This document shows positions 11,306 through 23,982 of a stretch of 64,000 nt of DNA, one piece after another. Source of the DNA: Sorex araneus (Eukaryota; Chordata; Mammalia; Eulipotyphla; Soricidae). Made by a program: the position numbers and the translations under genes. Numbering within the stretch: the first letter of the stretch is position 1; the number at the start of each line of letters is the position of its first letter. Under the pieces are notes generated by a model. That model searched no databases and had not been told where the DNA came from. It saw nothing but the letters and a program-made list of their open reading frames with translations. The stretch covers positions 12,891,432 through 12,955,431 of the forward strand of contig NC_073307.1 in assembly GCF_027595985.1 (NCBI RefSeq), given 5' to 3'.

Positions 11306-11517
11306 CAGTTTCTTCTTCATCAGGAGGCAGGGGGAGGGTGGGAAAGGGGGGGTATACTCGAGATATTGGTGGTGGGGAATGTGCACTGGTGGAGGGATGG
11401 GTGTTTGATCATTGTGTGATTGTAACCCAATAGTGAAAGCTTGTAACTATCTCACGGTGATTCAATAAAATTAAAAAATAAATGAATAAATAAAATAAAA
11501 AGAAAAAGAAAAGGAAA
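11306..11517 (+). mobile_element. L1 3'UTR-only insertion with 18-bp TSD
   Basis: Holds only the L1 terminal block ('gatattggtggtggggaatg', 'gtgtgattgtaacccaa', 'ctatctcacggtgattcaa') and an A-rich tail. The perfect TSD aaagaaattctcaagaga lies at 11288-11305 and 11518-11535, so it is a young, very short L1 insertion. Confidence 0.9.
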
Positions 11518-11535
11518 AAAGAAATTCTCAAGAGA

Positions 11536-11842
11536 AATGATAGGATTTATATAAAAAAACACCAGTGCCACCTCATAGAGGCTCTCTCTGGTAACATGTG
11601 GAACAATTTGTACATCAGAATAAATAACCGTATCAACAAACTATAAGATATTGGAAAATATGTTATAAATAAATTAAAACATAAGTATAAGAGAAAGAAT
11701 TAAAACATAAGTATATGAGAAAGAAAGAAAAGATAGTCTTTATAATAACACAGTCATCAAATGAATGTGAACATTTAATTCACCACTATGAGAAGCTAAA
11801 CTTTTCTGGCTTGTAGACGCCTTCCTGACTCTGTGTTTTATG
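11536..11842. other. AT-rich unique spacer
   Basis: A ~26-bp imperfect tandem duplication ('aaaacataagtata' units) lies at about 11672-11727. Nothing else was recognised. Confidence 0.5.
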
Positions 11843-12008
11843 ATTTCTGGATCATACTCATTGATGCCCAGGGCTTACTCCCGATTCCTGTTCTGGCTCA
11901 GGAATCACCCCTGGTGTTTTCAGAGGACCATATGGGGTGCCAGGGATTGAATTCAGGTTGACTGTGTGCAAGAAAAGTGCCCTTGTGCTGTATCATGGCT
12001 CCAGGCTG
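11843..12008 (-). mobile_element. SOR-type SINE
   Basis: Reverse SOR: 'cattgatgcccagggcttac', 'accatatggggtgccagg', 'tgtatcatggctccag'. Confidence 0.8.
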
Positions 12009-12009
12009 T

Positions 12010-13678
12010 CCCCCTTCCTGACTGCTGTGGGGAGAGGACATTGTGTGGAGGGGGTCAGTGGAGGGCAGGGGGCGGTGGGTAGGGGGTGTGTTTCTATTGG
12101 GTAGTTTCTATTGGGTAGCACAATTCAACCAGATTGCGTGCAGTTTGTACATGGAGATTGATAAGAGCTAGGGTTTAGCACTAGCTTATAACTGTCGGTG
12201 ACACACAAACCAGATAGTCTTCATTGAGTCTCCCTGGCTTCACCTGTGCCATAGAGATAATCGTATACCAGTCTCTTTCACTGAAATCAAACCACACATG
12301 TAAAAGGACTCATAGATGCTGGCTATAAAATTGCAGTCAATTTTTTATGTGACTATTATTAAGTAGATATGGAGTGCATTGAAATTACTTATTTGGTGAC
12401 GATCATAGTCTCTTGTTGCATAGAAGGGTATGATGCTCTGTTAGTTATTCTTCCCAGATAATTGAAGCTCGTCCCAAGGAGAGGATTATGTTTCCCTGAT
12501 CCCCTGACCTGAGACTTAGCCGTGCAACTTATTTTGATCTGTGAAAATAAGCAGACCTAAGACACGTCACTTCTGAGTGTAAACTTTTGGAGTCATTGTG
12601 CGCATGTGACCGTTTGTTCTTTTCCCCACGCCATGGTAATCATCAAAATGCAGATGGTGGCTAAAACACCAGATTGGTTTCTGGTGTGAAGAGAAAGGCT
12701 GAAAACAAAGTTAACCTATGATAAATTACACCAGCGAGAAATAAGCCTTTTTGTGAGCAAGCAAGAAGCTGAGATGCTTGGTTACTGCTGCATATGACCT
12801 GTATTTTCAGAACATCTCAGTTTTGGTAAATTAATACCCACATTTTCCACCCAGTTTCTTCACTTCCTCTTAAAGGAGGAATTATTTTACTTAGGACCCT
12901 GTGATTCAGCCGCACCCCCAACACAAACACAGAACTGGCTTCTCAATTTGGTATCTGTCTTTTCCAGTGGAAGGAACAATTCTTTCCAGAGAATGAATTT
13001 TAGGTTTGGCACTCGAAGGAAACGTTTTGTGGGCTCCTGGTGCTTTGCTTTCATGTGAATTGCAATTGTGGGTACTGATCCTTCACAACTCAGCATAGCA
13101 GGCAATTACTACTAGTGTTTCTCAAATGGTCCCTTTCCAAAAACAACTTATGAATATAAAAGTCAAAAGCTAAAGTTTCATTGTTCTTTCCTTGGAATAA
13201 ATCCCAGACAACTGAACTAAGTTTGTTCATAATACATGAAAAGAAAAGGCTTAAGAAAAATCTCCGTGGGAGTAGGAAGAGAGGTAGGGAATTGGGATGA
13301 TAATGAAGATGAAATTTTACATGATCACTAGGCAAAGAAGAGGCAAGGTCAGGCCTTTTTTATTAGAAATTTTATAACTTTGAAAATTATACTTGTTTCC
13401 TTACAGCAATATACAGGTTTGACTACTGAGTGTCTATTTGAGATCCAAAATGTTCATTGCAAGGATGTGAGCTACCTGTTTTTAGAGTGAGATTTTGTTG
13501 TTCAGGGACTGAATATACAGAAGAGCCTTGAGGAAGGTTTCCTGGTACAGGTTTTGAGAGGTTCCTAAGCCTGTTCTTGACAGTATGTTTGAGAAGTGAC
13601 CACACTTTGAATGGATCATGTAAGTTTGCTGTTTTATTGTTGGTAAGTCCCAGTGAGAGACTTTGCAATGAAAATGCC
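12010..13678. other. Unique sequence, with one probable old repeat
   Basis: No gene seen. About 12460-12800 resembles an ancient mammalian interspersed repeat ('gacctgagacttagccgtg', 'agaaataagcctttttgtg', 'gttactgctgcat'), but I cannot assign the family. Confidence 0.45.
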
Positions 13679-14011
13679 TCTGTCTTAGTCAACTTGGGCT
13701 CTCATCACAAACTGCTGTGAACCCTGTGACTTAAAGGGACAGAAATCCATTTTCTCACAGAACTAGAAACTGTGCTTCCAAGAGTTTGATGAAGATACCT
13801 TTCTTAGAGTATCTTCTTGTATACCTAATGGTGGAGAGAAAGAGAACAAGTATCTCTCCCTTGTCTTCACAAGGGCTCCCATTTTATGAGATCTTGATTT
13901 CATCCCTATACAACCTCAGTCACTTCCTAATTCCAACCTTTACACATGAGGTAGGGCTAGAGTTTCAACATGTGAATATAATGGGGGACAGAGTTCAATC
14001 CATGGCATTTC
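13679..14011 (-). mobile_element. MLT1-type (ERVL-MaLR) solo LTR, ancient
   Basis: In reverse orientation it follows the MLT1 LTR order: 'tgtcttagtcaacttgggct' at one end, 'gacagaaatccattttctca', 'gggagctccc'-like middle, and 'ttcaacatgtgaat' plus 'cagagttcaatccatggca' at the other. It is an old endogenous retroviral LTR with no internal genes nearby. Confidence 0.75.
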
Positions 14012-14116
14012 CTAATTCACTCTGTTGGATCAACTGGTTATTCATGTTAGTGTCAGGAAAAAGCCAGGGATAGTAGCCTAACAAGCTTGACAATCATAGA
14101 TTTAAACAATATGGTT

Positions 14117-14288
14117 TTTGCTGCGGGTGGGTGGTGCATATCCAGTGATGCTCAGGGGTTTCTCCTTGCTCTTCACTCAGGAATCAGTCCTGGCATTGCT
14201 CAGGGGACCACATGGGATGCTGGTGATTGAATCCAGATTGGCCATATACAAGGCAAGAGCCCTCCCTGCTGTACTATTGTTCTAGCCC
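14117..14288 (-). mobile_element. SOR-type SINE
   Basis: Reverse SOR: 'atccagtgatgctcagggg', 'caggggaccacatgggatgc', 'gtactattgttctagcccc'. Confidence 0.85.
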
Positions 14289-14708
14289 CAATAATCAGAT
14301 TTTTTTTTGGATCTTTTAGGGATGTATTATCAGTTAGATAATGAATGTTCAATATTATATTTTAGGCATTTCTTTTTAAAAAAATCAATGAATATTAAAT
14401 ATGGAGAGCTATTCCGATAATGAAATGAATTCCACGAAAAGTACAGGCCAACTCCCCTGTCTTGGTATGATACTCACGAAGAATATTGGACGGAAGTGTA
14501 TACTACAAGTAGATCTTGACATTTCTTTTTAAAATACTTACATTTGACTGAGGTGCAGCCACGTGAAACTACTGCCTCATGTGTCACTGGTTTAAGCATA
14601 TTACTATGAATCTCATCTGCAGAGGTTCAGCTACTTATAATAAATGTACTCATGCTTCCAAAGATGATGGTGGCAAGACCTAATCATGTCAAGGTACCGT
14701 ATCATCTC
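14289..14708. other. Unique AT-rich spacer
   Basis: Nothing recognised between two SOR copies. Confidence 0.5.
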
Positions 14709-14884
14709 TGTTTTTTTTTTTTCTTTTTGGTTACACCTGGCGATGTACATGGGTCGCTCCTGGCTCTGCACTCAGGAATTACCCCTAATGCTGCTCAGGG
14801 GACCATATGGGATGCTGGGAATTGAACCCAGGTCGGCTGTGTGCAAGACAAACGCCCTACCCGCTGTGCTATCACTCCAGCCCC
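14709..14884 (-). mobile_element. SOR-type SINE, well preserved
   Basis: Reverse SOR with a T-run (tail) at 14709-14724, 'ggttacacctggcgatgtac', 'gggaccatatgggatgctgg' and 'gctgtgctatcactccagcc'. Confidence 0.9.
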
Positions 14885-15287
14885 CTGTGTCATCCCTTTT
14901 GACTTACATGCTGTGTCCCTTACGGGAAAGAACAGTAAGACCCAGATCCCTCCCTCCCCTGCCTTTTCTCTGGAAGCCTGATCACAATGTGGGCTGGCTT
15001 GTTTTCTGACAGAGAGGACATTTGTCCCTGACTGGCTCCTAGGATCATCTCTCATTGGCTCTTGGAATATCCTCAGCTTATTTTCAGCTTCTATATGGAA
15101 GGATCTGTGATAGGCCTTGGGGAGTCTGGCACTTCACCCAGCTCTTGGCAGTCGTCTCTGGAGCACTGCTGGACGGGTGGCACCTTAGACTCGACTCATC
15201 TGCATTCTCCAGTTGACCTTGCACGGTGCTACTGCTTTTAAGAGCTCTTTTATTTTTGGAATTCAGTTCAGACAGAGAGTACTGGCT

Positions 15288-15326
<39 letters not shown>

Positions 15327-15550
15327 CCCACATTCCCACCCCTCTGTGTATGAGACCTATTAAACATTTTATGTCTAGATCTGAGGCCATTCTCCTTTCT
15401 GTCGGGTGATGGACCTATAAATCATAGAATGATGTTTTCTTACTATGTGACTTATGGGAAAAATCCTAAGTTCTTTGGATGATAGTTTTAGGTTCATTGT
15501 TTTTATAAATACTTATTATTATTTTGAATTATTATTATTATTATTATTAT
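14885..15550. other. Unique spacer with (TC)n and (ATT)n
   Basis: A TC-rich tract lies at 15286-15326 and an ATT tract at 15528-15550, the latter forming the tail of the next SINE. No gene. Confidence 0.55.
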
Positions 15551-15715
15551 TTTGGTTTGGGGCCCACCTTAGCTGTGCTCAGGGCTTATTCATGGCTCTG
15601 TGTTTAGGGATCACTCCTGGCAGTGCTCAGGCAACCACATGTGGTGTTTTGGGTGGAACCCAGGCCCACTCCATGCAAGGCAAACACCTTAACCCTTGCT
15701 TCATCCCTCTAGCCT
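15551..15715 (-). mobile_element. SOR-type SINE, diverged
   Basis: Reverse SOR: 'tagctgtgctcagggctta', 'agggatcactcctggcagtg', 'caaggcaaacaccttaaccc'. Confidence 0.8.
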
Positions 15716-17109
15716 CTATCATTTTGGATTTTGAAGATACCTTTCCTTTTCTTAAAATTCCAGTTTCCTACAATTGCTATCTCTTGGAGGAGTTTTACAT
15801 CTTAGTTCGGAAAGTCACATCTGAGCTCTGTTTCCCCTGTTTTGTGCTGGCCTCTGCCCCGTTCTTGGAGACAAGGCTGCCTCCTGCAGCGGGTAAAGGA
15901 CTTTGGGGCAGCAGAAATTACTAGCAACAAACAATCTCCAGATAGTATTTCAAAACATTGTCCCCTTCCTGGGAGCTTCAAAAGACATGAGGAAAGTGTA
16001 ATCCTCACCAACTCAGTGATTTAGAAAAATAACTTAGTTATTTGAGAAAAAATAGCCAGCTGCATTTTCTCTTTTAGAATTTGTCTGAAGTAACTAAGGT
16101 CCTGAGATAAAGTTAGCAGATTTTTGTGCACATGCTATTTCAAATAAATAACATACTTTTGGCCAATAACCAAAACTCCGAATATTCTATTTTCGGTGTG
16201 ATGATTTGAGCCAAATTCAGCTTGGCCTGCATTGGTAGGCTTTGAAAGATAAAAGCCTCATTTTTGGAAAAAAATGCAAGTGATTGATATCAGTCTAGTT
16301 ACAAAAAGCACAGACTTTTAGTGATATTATCTTTGACCCTCGGTGCAAACAAATTAATCAATACATCATAGAGGAAGTGATTTTAAAAATCATGGTATTG
16401 CTAATTATCATAGATATCCATAACTTCCACTGTCCATAGAGAATTAAGAAAATCATCAAAATCACTTTGGCAGTGTGGTTTCAGAGATGGCCAGTCCTCA
16501 AGGAAATCCCACTTCTGCCTCAATGTGTCCTGCTATTTTCTTCTGGGATCTTTGCATTAATATTGTAACCTCTGTGATAGCTTTTAACTTTCCAATGTTC
16601 CTATCTCCTCTTTAGACTGAATCATGGGCTCTGTCTTGCTGGCTGATCTTCCCTCTCAGAATCAGGGACTTGGACAGGGTCTTGGGTGAGTGGACTAAGA
16701 ACATTTTGGATTATTCTGATGCAGAAATTGGTCCCATTTAACTCCTTCCCTCTTCTCTAAGGGAAACTCACTTTGGAGATTAGAGATGGTTTGTGGTGAT
16801 CTAGTTATCTGTCTATTACAAGTGGACTAGTGAACTGTGTTATAGAAAAAGTCAAACTGGGCATCGATCAAACTGGGGGCCTATTAATTAGACACTCTCT
16901 TCTTCTTCAAAGGGGCTTTGGCAGTCTTCCCCTTACAGAGATGGGATATTTTTCTGGGAAGGGCCCAGTAAGAATGCAGCTCAATAGCTCTTAGTTTTAT
17001 TTCACTGATCAGAAAATAGCTTGAAACCTTCTTATTTATTTATTATTATTTTTGTTCATGAACCTTACATAGTAACATGAAGGATTTTTATCCCCAAACC
17101 TCACAGTAC
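15716..17109. other. Unique sequence, nothing firm
   Basis: No gene or strong repeat. About 16590-16690 could be a decayed L2 end, but the match is too weak to claim. Confidence 0.5.
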
Positions 17110-17275
17110 CTGCAGTGATAGAAATGATTACCAGGGTGGATTGCACAGGTCAACTGTGTTCGATCCCCAGCATCCTATATAGTCCCCTGAGCACTGCCAG
17201 GAGTGATTCCAGGAGTAAGCACTGAGCATCACTGGGTGTGGTACACCACTATTTCCCTTCCTCCCCCCCCAAAAG
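17110..17275 (+). mobile_element. SOR-type SINE, diverged head
   Basis: Plus SOR: 'gtgttcgatccccagcatcc', 'gtcccctgagcactgccagg', 'caggagtaagcactgagcat', then a C/A-rich tail. Confidence 0.8.
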
Positions 17276-18327
17276 AAGAAAGTAAATGGTTCCATACTCT
17301 GAGATGGTCGGTTCTTTCTCCCATGTCCACTTATTTTATATTCTCTGGCAAGCAATCCTAGTCTGAATCTGAAATAGATTTTCCCCTTGCTTGTTCTCTT
17401 GGCTGGTGCATAAAGATTTAGTATTCTTGTAGGCAATAGTTTAAAATGTTTGTGATTAACTCTGATAATAGTAAGACTTATAAACAGAATCATTACATGA
17501 TTTTATTTAGCAAATATGGGGCATTAAAGCCTTTGGAAAAAAATCTATTAACTGATATAATTTTATGTTGTCATTTGCTATTTCAAAGGACAGCAAAGAA
17601 ATGAGGGTGAGAAGTTCACTTGAGCTTTTTATGTTTTCTTTGTTCTATCTAGTTTCCACTTTGTCTTCTAAATTTTCTTCTTTTATCCTCTTCCTTATGT
17701 CACTTGAATTTAGTGTCTCCCTAATTTCAGAGGCAGTGCATTATAAATGGGAAGGGTTGAAGGAATAGCAGACAGGAGAAAAAGTGATTTTTTCTTGTAG
17801 ACTCCCATTTTCACCACAAATGACAGTTTTAGAAATTCTGTTTGTGAAGCAATGGAACCCAACGTTACAGTGGACTATCAGTTAGGCATTAGTTTGATGC
17901 CAAATGATGAATTATATTTTGACTCTTAGACATATTTATTTAACCCAAAACCCAATCACTGTAAATTGGTAGATACAGCAAGTAGTATGTTATTTGGGTT
18001 TAAGTACTTTTTTCCTTCTCTATTTTCAGAGTATAAGAGAAATGGAGAATAGGGAAAACTACTTTAAGTTTTTCCGCCTGCAAATGAAGGAATGGGATTG
18101 GGATGAGATAAGGGACAAAGAATACGAGTCATTTTTTTCCTACATTTCTTTACACAAGGACAGAAGAAAAGAGGAGCATTAGACTACAGAAGACCGGGCC
18201 CAAGAATGTCATGTATTTGCTCCTTATTAAAAAATGGAAAATATTAGATTTATACTCAGAGGCACTTTGGTTTTTTTTTTAGCTGTTAAGAAAACAATAC
18301 TGGCAGACAGCTTAAAAATATAGCTCT
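17276..18327. other. AT-rich unique sequence
   Basis: No gene or recognised repeat. Frames at 17565-17768 and 17994-18182 are short and carry no visible domain. Confidence 0.5.
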
Positions 18328-18532
18328 GGGGGCGGGAGAGTACAGCAGGTAAGGTGCTTGCCTGACTTGCAGCCCAATCTGGTCCTCAGAGTTCCACCAG
18401 GAAGCATCTCTGAATTCAAATTCAAATTCAATTCAATTTGAATTTCAAATTCAAATCCCTAAATTCAAAGCCAGGAGTAAGTCCTGAGTACTGCTGGGGG
18501 TGGCCCCCAAGCAGAACAAAAACGACATAACT
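18328..18532 (+). mobile_element. SOR-type SINE with internal AATTCAAA expansion
   Basis: Plus SOR with a normal head ('gggagagtacagcaggtaag') and end ('aaagccaggagtaagtcctg'). The centre (18412-18470) is replaced by repeated and partly inverted AATTCAAA units not seen in the other SOR copies here. Confidence 0.8.
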
Positions 18533-18744
18533 GAGACAGAATTAGAGTAAGTTTTGCTGCAGTAAAGACCACATTGTGTGTGTTTGACTAACACATACTA
18601 AATGACAAATGTCAGTGATATCCAGCTCAGTATACTTATTCTCAAATATCCACAAGGAATCTGGTTTCTGGTCATTCTAGTCCTGGCATGCTGGGTTTGA
18701 TTGGGTCGGTTTTGAGTTTGCCACTGTTATGTATTCAAGAGCAA

Positions 18745-19115
18745 TCATCTGTGATACATATACACAACAGAATACTACTCTAAGAAAAGAAACTATCACA
18801 CTATTTGCTGCTATGTGGATGGATCTGGAGGGTATCATCACGCTGAGTAGGGGAGGGACAGATACAGAGTGATCATGTGTGGGACATAAAGAAACATAGT
18901 CAGGAAACAAATACCCAAAGGTAACAGAAACTGAGAAGTGGTGTTTAGGAAGCATGTCCGTGTAGTAGTGGGGATGGAAGGATTGAGTAGGGGTGGGCAG
19001 ATGCTGGGATGACGGTGGAGGGAAGCTGGCAGTCTGGGGAGGATGCGGTGTTAGAAATGTTTTATGTGTGAAACCCTGCCATTATCAATATTATAAATCA
19101 TGTGCCTAAAATAAA
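18745..19115 (+). mobile_element. Old L1 3' end (end of ORF2 plus 3'UTR)
   Basis: Starts in the ORF2 end region ('acaacagaatactactct', 'gctgctatgtggatggatct'), then an L1-like 3'UTR and 'aataaaatgcaaatg'. Diverged and without an open frame. Confidence 0.65.
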
Positions 19116-21541
19116 ATGCAAATGTGTATATGTATTCATGATAAATACAAAAGACAAGGCAAAAAGTATAATAGTTTAAGACTGAGTATTCCCTCACTTT
19201 GACTTAACTTCAAACCTTTGACTAAAGTAGACCTGAACTATAATCTGCCATCAGGCCTCAGGAAGCACATGGCTGTATAGATCTTGTTGCAAAGAAATCA
19301 AACGTTAGGCCAGTATGTCAGTCCGCCACAAAGTTAATGTACAAATTAGCTTTAATCTAGAAAAAAATCAAGTTTTTTAGATTAAGATATGATGGGTTCT
19401 TTTTTGAGTAGCAGTTTATTTTAGTGTTAGGAAAATAAAAGCTGCTAATATGATTATTTTATATCAAATCCAAGAATCTGAAGCCAAGATTTTTAGGTTA
19501 ATTTGATGAAAATAAATACGATGTGGAATAGTGAGTTCTATATTCTAGAATTACCCAGTCCCTTCTAGGCCAGAGATCAAAGGCAAAACATTTTATATGT
19601 GAACAAGCCTTGCCACTTTTAAACATTAAAATAGAGTAATGGCATAGCTATATCAAAGGATAATTTTGAAGATCAGAAAAAATATGTACATAAAAGTATG
19701 TGGTAAAACATAAAATAAGATATAAATATGAATTGCTTTGATATTATTTTCTCTAGGCAATCTTCAGAATCCTCAAAATGTTTCTGATGAACTTTCGCAT
19801 ATACTAGGACAATTAGGAATTGCTGGAAGACTAAGGCCGGAGTTATGAATTATTTAGGAATTTCAAATTTTAGAAAGAATTTGTTTTAATTCTTTAAACT
19901 CATTATTAAACAGATGTTTGTGAATGACTAGTTTGCATAAAGAAAAAAATGAAACAAGCATGGGCTAACATTTTATCCAACTCTAAGTTGCCAAATAATC
20001 TTTTTCCTTGGTGACGAAACAGTTTTGGCTAAGTGAGAAAGAATAACCAAATATTTGGCTAGGAATAAATATGATGATAACATAGCTCATGAAAGGTATA
20101 GAAGTCTTATATTTAATTACATCTGTGGTAAGAGCTATAAAATCATATAAAGTCTACACAAGACAGTCTAAGAAATCTTATGCATTTACACTCAAGAAAA
20201 GGAAAAAAATTAGCATTGCAATAGACAATAAGAAGTCAAAGTATCTGATTCTTTCTATGTAATACTGCTTCAAGTTGAACCTGATGGGTATACTATATAT
20301 ACATATCTATGTGTATATATACATGTATATGCACACACATATACACACATATATTTTAGTGTAAGTATGTATGTGTAATAAAATTTGGTGTTAGAACCCA
20401 GTTGTAAACTGTTCTGACTGCAGAAACATATATTGTTATATAAAGAAAAGTGAAGAGAATATTTTTTTAAAAATTAAAATTTGGTGTGGTGCATTATAAG
20501 CTTTTGGTGGTCAAGGATATGGAAAGGAATGTTCTCTTAGATGCACTTTACATACAGTTTTGGTACTCGGAGGGATAACTATTAAGTGTGGTTGTACTAT
20601 TCTTATTTTTTATGGTGCTATTATATTTCATAAATATTTCCATGTTGAAATATGGTGCTGTCATTTCCTTCTAACACAATGGTGCCCGTGTTTCTGGTGT
20701 CTCAGAGAGTTTTGCAGAGCTCAGTTGAGGCAGAAGAGGAAGAACAGATGGAATGTTTGGTTTCCTGCTCTGATTTCTGTCTCATTAACTGATTTTCATA
20801 AGTTGACTTAATTTTGTTTTCCATAGGGTACTGTTTTGTGAAAGTTCTCTAATAAAAGTAATGTTTCCAAAGTTTGAAAGTGTGAGCCCTAAATTCTGCA
20901 ATCTTCTAAATATGATAATTCCCCCCAAGTAATATAGCATTATTTAAATAAATGAAAGTCCTTAAGACTTGCAGCTCAAAATGATTTATAGCTACAGGCT
21001 TCATTTAAACACTCATCAAAAAGTTCTTGTCTACATAACAGATACTGAAGCCAGACTTTCATTTTTTAGTGTCCCATATTCTTTTAAACCATCTGTATGA
21101 TTCCAATTTATGAAAGTTCATTTTATTCCAAACTCTTACTTTGTCCTGCTTCTTGCCCTCCAAGTCATGCACATAAGCAAACAGCAATAATTTTAAGTGT
21201 AAATGGTACCTCTTTTTAAGAATAGTATCTCTTAACATAGCATACTATGGTTTAATAGCTTCTCACTGATAGATTCTCTTTCCAGCATTTTTATCAAACA
21301 TTTACTTAGCAGTCCCTGATTGAGTAAACCACATTACTTGATGCGAGAAACAAGATTTTGATATTCTTCTTCAGTGATTCTACACCTCATGGCCTCACGC
21401 TCTGCATCCCTGTTTTCACCCTTCCTACCCAAACAAGCAAAAGAACAGGCGAGAAAACAATAAGCAAACACTACAAAGCTTGCAATAATGTCAGTTTCCC
21501 TTTTACTTTTTGGGATATCATTTGTTTTGTTTTTTAGTTTA
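19116..21541. other. Long AT-rich unique stretch
   Basis: About 2.4 kb without a recognised gene or interspersed repeat. A TATG/TACA simple tract lies at 20290-20375. Confidence 0.55.
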
Positions 21542-21554
21542 TTGAGAAATCCCC

Positions 21555-22324
21555 TGAGATTTCTGAGAGTGTGGAAAGGACGGACTGCAGTTGAATCTCA
21601 ACAAAATGATGTTCATGAAAAAGAACTAGTCCCTGATGTTCCATTTGCTCTCAACAGAACGAACATCTCCGAATCCAGCAGCTATGTGTACCTGGGTCGG
21701 GAACTCAACATGAAGACTGACTTGGTGCCAGCACTGCACAAAAGGAAGAGAGAAGCGTGGGATGCCTTCAAGAGCATTGAAGAAGTGGTTAAGAGGTCGA
21801 AGAAACTCTGGCTTTGGGCACATCTTTTTGACTCCACTGTTCTTCCTGCACTAACATATGCCTCAGAGACCTGGGCCCAATGCAAACAGGATGAGAACGC
21901 TATTCGGGTATCCCAAAGAGAAATCCAAAGAGCTATGCTTGGAGTATCACTTTTCACCCAAGTGAGAGAAGGATTCTGGAGTCCCGACCTCTGTTGAAGG
22001 TCAAAAATTAGGGATGCTGTCTCGTTTGCCAAGGCGTCAAAAATCAGATGAGCCGAACACATAATGGGATTCAGAGACGAATGGTGGACTAGAGCTGTTA
22101 CGGACCAGATGTCACGGGATGTCAAAAGACCGCTTGGCCACCCACCAACAAGATGGTCAGACTTCTTTGTCAAAACCCTGAATGAATAATTTGAGGCTCT
22201 TCATGTTCCTGCAGTGAGCAGATATCACTGGGCTACACTAGCACGTGGCAGGGACAAATGGAGACGTTACTAGCGCCCGCTTGAGCAAATTGAAGATCAA
22301 CGGGATGAAAAATGATACAAATGG
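21555..22324 (+). mobile_element. RTE-clade LINE, 5'-truncated copy 2
   Basis: Plus-strand 3' third of the RTE, starting near 21568 at 'gagtgtggaaaggacggact' and ending 'gatcaacgggatgaaaaatg'. A 13-bp TSD with one mismatch (ttgagaaatcccc at 21542-21554, ttgagaaaccccc at 22325-22337) flanks it. About 13 extra bases lie between the 5' TSD and the first RTE-like base. Confidence 0.85.
21570..21997 (+). pseudogene. RTE post-RT C-terminal fragment
   Basis: The open frame starts upstream at 21488 in non-RTE flank, and only the part from about 21570 is RTE protein. It shows 'VPDVPFALNRTNISESSSYVYLGREL', then 'RKREAWDAFKSIEEVVKRSKKL' and 'HLFDSTVLPALTYASETWA'. This is the region after the RT palm that precedes the conserved 'IRWAGHVMRF' and 'DWIPRD' blocks. 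The catalytic FADD box lies upstream of the truncation, so the copy cannot encode a polymerase. A stop at 21997 ends the frame before the C-terminus. Confidence 0.85.
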
Positions 22325-22337
22325 TTGAGAAACCCCC

Positions 22338-23982
22338 ATTCTGTTGATCTATACAGATTGCACCAACTTACAGTCTTACTAAGATATGATATTTTCAAAG
22401 CTTATATAATTACACAAACTTTGTAACAGGGTTGAATTTGTTTTCATACTCTTAAAATTCCTTGGACTCCCGATTTTCTGTTCAGCCCCCTTTCTCTCCA
22501 TCCTATTTTTATTCTTATCCAATCCCTCTCTTTAGTTTCACAGAATCACTAATCTCCTGAGTGTCTGCCAGTGTTAAATTCCTCTTAGTCTCAACCCGAA
22601 CACTATTCCTTGTGAGTTATCAAGAGCCTTGCTTCGAGGGAGGGGGGTCACACACTTTAATTACAGAGAGCTCCCCACAAGTAAAATTCCTTATCCATAG
22701 CAGCCCTTGTAAGCAGAACTACGGGAAATGAGGAGATACAGACAAGCAGATAGTGTGGTCTAGTGGCTAAAACTGCCCAAGAATCCTGAAACAGCCAGGT
22801 GTAGCAACAAAAATGTATTTGGGAAGTTAAGACTGTTGAATGAAAACCTGTCGATGGTTAGTGGAGGTATGATTAAAAACATGTTCTAGCCTTTGTTTTT
22901 ATAAACATATAATTCTGTCAACAAACAATGATGAGTTAAAAAAAATCAAGTTGCTGAGAAGTTTCCATCTCTCCTGGAGAAACCCCTTACTCATAATTTC
23001 CATGGTTTTGTGTCATTGTTCAGCGTCGTAATGACAGCCCGAAGCACATTTCACATAGATTCTACCTCCACATGAGTGATGATATTTATAGCAGAATGAT
23101 GCAGAACATCTTGAGTCCTTTTATTTTTATTAGTATATGATGAGAGAGAATATGTGTATATCATAATTTTGAGGGGTGAGGTCAGTATTCCCTCTCTTTT
23201 ATCTTTGGTGGTTAAGTCATAATTCTGGAAGCTATTTTCTTTGTTAAAAATTGATACTGCTTAATGTTTACTCTGACTTTTATTTCCCTCTAGCCAGTGA
23301 AATATAAATTATGTTTCAATAGCTCCTATCACTGTTTTGGTATTTGTTCTAAAAATTTCAATAATATTGTCCCAAATAAATGTTAACCTCGAGGTACAGT
23401 TGAAGTGAAGATAATCAGGCTCCATAGCTTATAAAAAAAGATGTAGAGAGTTATGCAATTAATGATGAAATATAAACTTATATATATAAACATAAATGAA
23501 ATATAAACTTATATATATAAACTTATATATATAAATATAAACAAATATATTCACAAAAAGTATCAAATAAATTAAAAATAGACAATATAAAAATTACAAA
23601 AATGTAGTAAGGTAGTAAAAAGTAGTAGATGAATTTACAAGTTACTTTACTAATTTGATGACAGAAAAGCAGATGGAACAGATTGGATTTTCCTTCTTTT
23701 TGAAATCGTGCTTTTGGAAGTGGAACAAGAGAGTTGTGCAGCTGTTTAATTCAGAATTCTTTTAATGCTTTATTATTTTCTCCATTATTTCATAGCTGTA
23801 TTGCTCATATTTAATTCAATTACATTTCCTTTTTTAAAGGAACTCGATGTTATTGAATATTTTCAAAGAAACTTAATTTTCTTAGAAATAATTTCATATT
23901 GATTTAGCCATAATATTATACATTTAGTAATTATAATGAAATTATACAAACTGTACTTAAAACAAATTCAAGTGGTCGGATA
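22338..23982. other. AT-rich unique sequence with AT repeats
   Basis: No gene. A tandem of ~20-bp units built on 'aaacttatatatataaac' lies at about 23465-23545. Confidence 0.55.

Noticed and set aside
15454..15924. 156-codon frame
   Set aside because: Its first half runs through a reverse SOR SINE and an ATT tract; the rest shows no domain.
16590..16690. Possible L2 end
   Set aside because: Similarity is weak and based on a few short words only.
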